Source of the DNA: Luscinia megarhynchos | Taxonomy: Eukaryota > Chordata > Aves > Passeriformes > Turdidae | Length of the DNA: 64,000 bases | Assembly (NCBI GenBank): GCA_034336665.1 | Contig: CM067565.1 | Coordinates: 84,260,858-84,324,857, forward strand | Direction of reading: 5' to 3' | Shown here: in pieces, positions 63,416 to 64,000 of the stretch | Layout of the letters: each line of letters starts with the position of its first letter | Numbering within the stretch: position 1 is the first letter of the stretch | Made by a program: the position numbers and the translations under genes | Notes under the pieces: model-generated | Database searches by the model: none | What the model was told of the DNA's origin: nothing | Seen by the model: only the letters and a program-made list of their open reading frames with translations

Positions 63416-63621
63416 TAGACGAGCAGTGCAACGCTTGGTTTATTGATGCTGGCAAACGGACCGAGCCCAGGTGCGGGGCTGGACGGAACGTGCCCCGGGA
63501 CCCGCGGCTCCCGGCGGCGCAGCGCCTGTCCCTTTAAATCGCGGCGCCGGGCAGGGAATCCCTCTCGCAGCGCGTCATCCGCGGCAAGGAAACCCGCGCT
63601 CGCGTAGTGCGACGCAAATGA

Positions 63622-63631
63622 CCATTTTTGG
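63622..63631. promoter_or_regulatory. Perfect CArG box (serum response element core)
   Basis: CCATTTTTGG fits CC(A/T)6GG exactly, the binding site of serum response factor. The CCAT core is also a YY1-type site. It lies about 330 bases upstream of the likely start site, in an otherwise GC-rich island, where an AT-rich decamer stands out. Confidence 0.65.
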
Positions 63632-63658
63632 CAACGTGCGACAGCGGACGGCACCAAG

Positions 63659-63680
63659 CGGGGCGGGGGGAGGCGGGGCC
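63659..63680. promoter_or_regulatory. Two GC boxes (Sp1-type)
   Basis: GGGGCGGGG at 63660 and GGCGGGGCC at 63672 fit the GC-box pattern bound by Sp1/KLF factors, which commonly support CpG-island promoters. Confidence 0.6.
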
Positions 63681-63892
63681 TGCCGGGAACCGGGCTCCGC
63701 GCTGCCCCCGCCGCCCGCCCGGCCCGCCCGGCCCGCCCGCCCCGCGGGCCCGGCAGGGGCGGGAGCAGCGCGCCGGGCGGGCGGCGGGCGCGGCCGAGCA
63801 GGGACCCGTCCCCCCGGCCGGCCCGCCTCCCCCGCCGCGGCGGCAGGTGGGAGGCTCCGCGCTGCCAAGGTGGGGCCGGTGCGCCGCGGGTT

Positions 63893-63900
63893 TGACGTGT
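63893..63900 (+). promoter_or_regulatory. CRE-like site TGACGTGT
   Basis: TGACGTGT holds the CREB/ATF half-site TGACG and is one or two bases from the full palindrome. It is 37 bases upstream of the TATA-like element, a position typical for cAMP-responsive promoters. Confidence 0.5.
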
Positions 63901-63928
63901 GCGAGTGCACATGGTGCGGCGGCGGGCG

Positions 63929-63937
63929 GATAATAAG
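63929..63937 (+). promoter_or_regulatory. TATA-like element
   Basis: GATAATAAG is the only AT-rich word in the last 250 bases. If used, it would place transcription start near 63960, within or beside the AP-1 site. It does not match the strict TATAAA consensus. Confidence 0.4.
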
Positions 63938-63966
63938 CGAGCGCGGCCGCGGCGATGCCATTGCTC

Positions 63967-63973
63967 TGAGTCA
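63967..63973 (+). promoter_or_regulatory. AP-1 consensus site (TRE) at the inferred start region
   Basis: TGAGTCA is the consensus AP-1 site. An AP-1 site at the promoter of a gene encoding an AP-1 subunit would allow autoregulation, which is known for FOS/JUN family genes. The location just downstream of the TATA-like element is unusual, being at or just after the expected start. Confidence 0.55.
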
Positions 63974-64000
63974 CCGCGGGTGCGCGGAGCTCCCGCTCGC

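Larger units (their letters stand above)
63416..64000 (+). promoter_or_regulatory. FOSL2: CpG-island promoter, inferred FOSL2 (Fra-2) promoter and start of 5'UTR
   Basis: The sequence is very GC-rich with dense unmutated CpG and runs off the right edge. It contains GC boxes at 63659-63680, a CArG box at 63622-63631, a CRE-like site at 63893-63900, a TATA-like element near 63930 and a TGAGTCA at 63967-63973. FOSL2 follows BABAM2 on the same strand in known vertebrate maps, and FOSL2 encodes the AP-1 bZIP protein Fra-2, a serum-inducible immediate-early factor. The motif set fits such a gene. No coding sequence of FOSL2 is in the window, so identity rests on synteny and motifs. Long Ala/Arg/Gly/Pro ORFs in this island are composition artefacts. 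Confidence 0.65.

Noticed and set aside
63415..63974. Long minus-strand ORFs (up to 165 codons) and a + ORF in the CpG island
   Set aside because: They are all Ala/Arg/Gly/Pro low-complexity products of high GC, overlap each other in three frames, and have no family similarity.
1..64000. CRISPR arrays, prokaryotic operons, tRNA or rRNA genes, intact endogenous retrovirus
   Set aside because: No regularly spaced repeats, no ribosome binding sites or operon layout, no tRNA-like arms noticed, and no paired LTRs or primer-binding site seen. The sequence is vertebrate nuclear DNA.

Overview
The window looks like avian nuclear DNA. Evidence: a CR1 LINE copy ending in the typical ATTCTATGATTCT-like tail, a second CR1 piece carrying part of ORF2, low repeat density, old MIR-like SINE remnants, and exons of a vertebrate gene with large AT-rich introns. 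A turtle or crocodilian would also carry CR1 and cannot be excluded from sequence alone. The species cannot be named.

Positions 1 to about 35,620 hold the 3' third of BABAM2 (also called BRE or BRCC45) on the + strand. It encodes a scaffold subunit of the BRCA1-A and BRISC deubiquitinase complexes. Four coding exons are resolved to the base: 1182-1252, 2723-2805, 17243-17396 and 35393-35456. The junctions agree in phase (2, 1, 2), and together they give the last 123 residues and the stop codon. A short 3'UTR follows, with an AATAAA at 35601. The introns hold two CR1 fragments in reverse orientation, one CR1 copy in forward orientation, a TA-rich microsatellite, an A23 run, a canonical G-quadruplex motif, an exon-like segment at 4780-4884 and a tight trio of AP-1 consensus sites at 14058-14301.

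Positions 35,620 to about 63,400 are intergenic. No convincing gene was found. Base composition rises from AT-rich to clearly GC-richer at about 41 kb. This stretch has three MIR-like fragments, a 20-bp minisatellite, a cluster of CRE-like sites near 53 kb and many overlapping ORFs that look like composition artefacts.

From about 63,416 to the end there is a dense CpG island preceded by a very A-rich block. It carries GC boxes, a perfect CArG box, a CRE-like site, a TATA-like element and a TGAGTCA AP-1 site. The gene order BABAM2 then FOSL2, same strand, is known from vertebrates, and the motif set fits a serum-inducible immediate-early gene. I infer that this is the FOSL2 (Fra-2) promoter, with the coding sequence beyond the window.

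No CRISPR array, operon, rRNA, convincing tRNA or prokaryotic element was seen. The most interesting unexplained items are the phase-compatible cryptic exon in BABAM2, the intronic AP-1 cluster, the CRE cluster upstream of the inferred FOSL2 promoter, and the sharp A-rich to CpG-island boundary.
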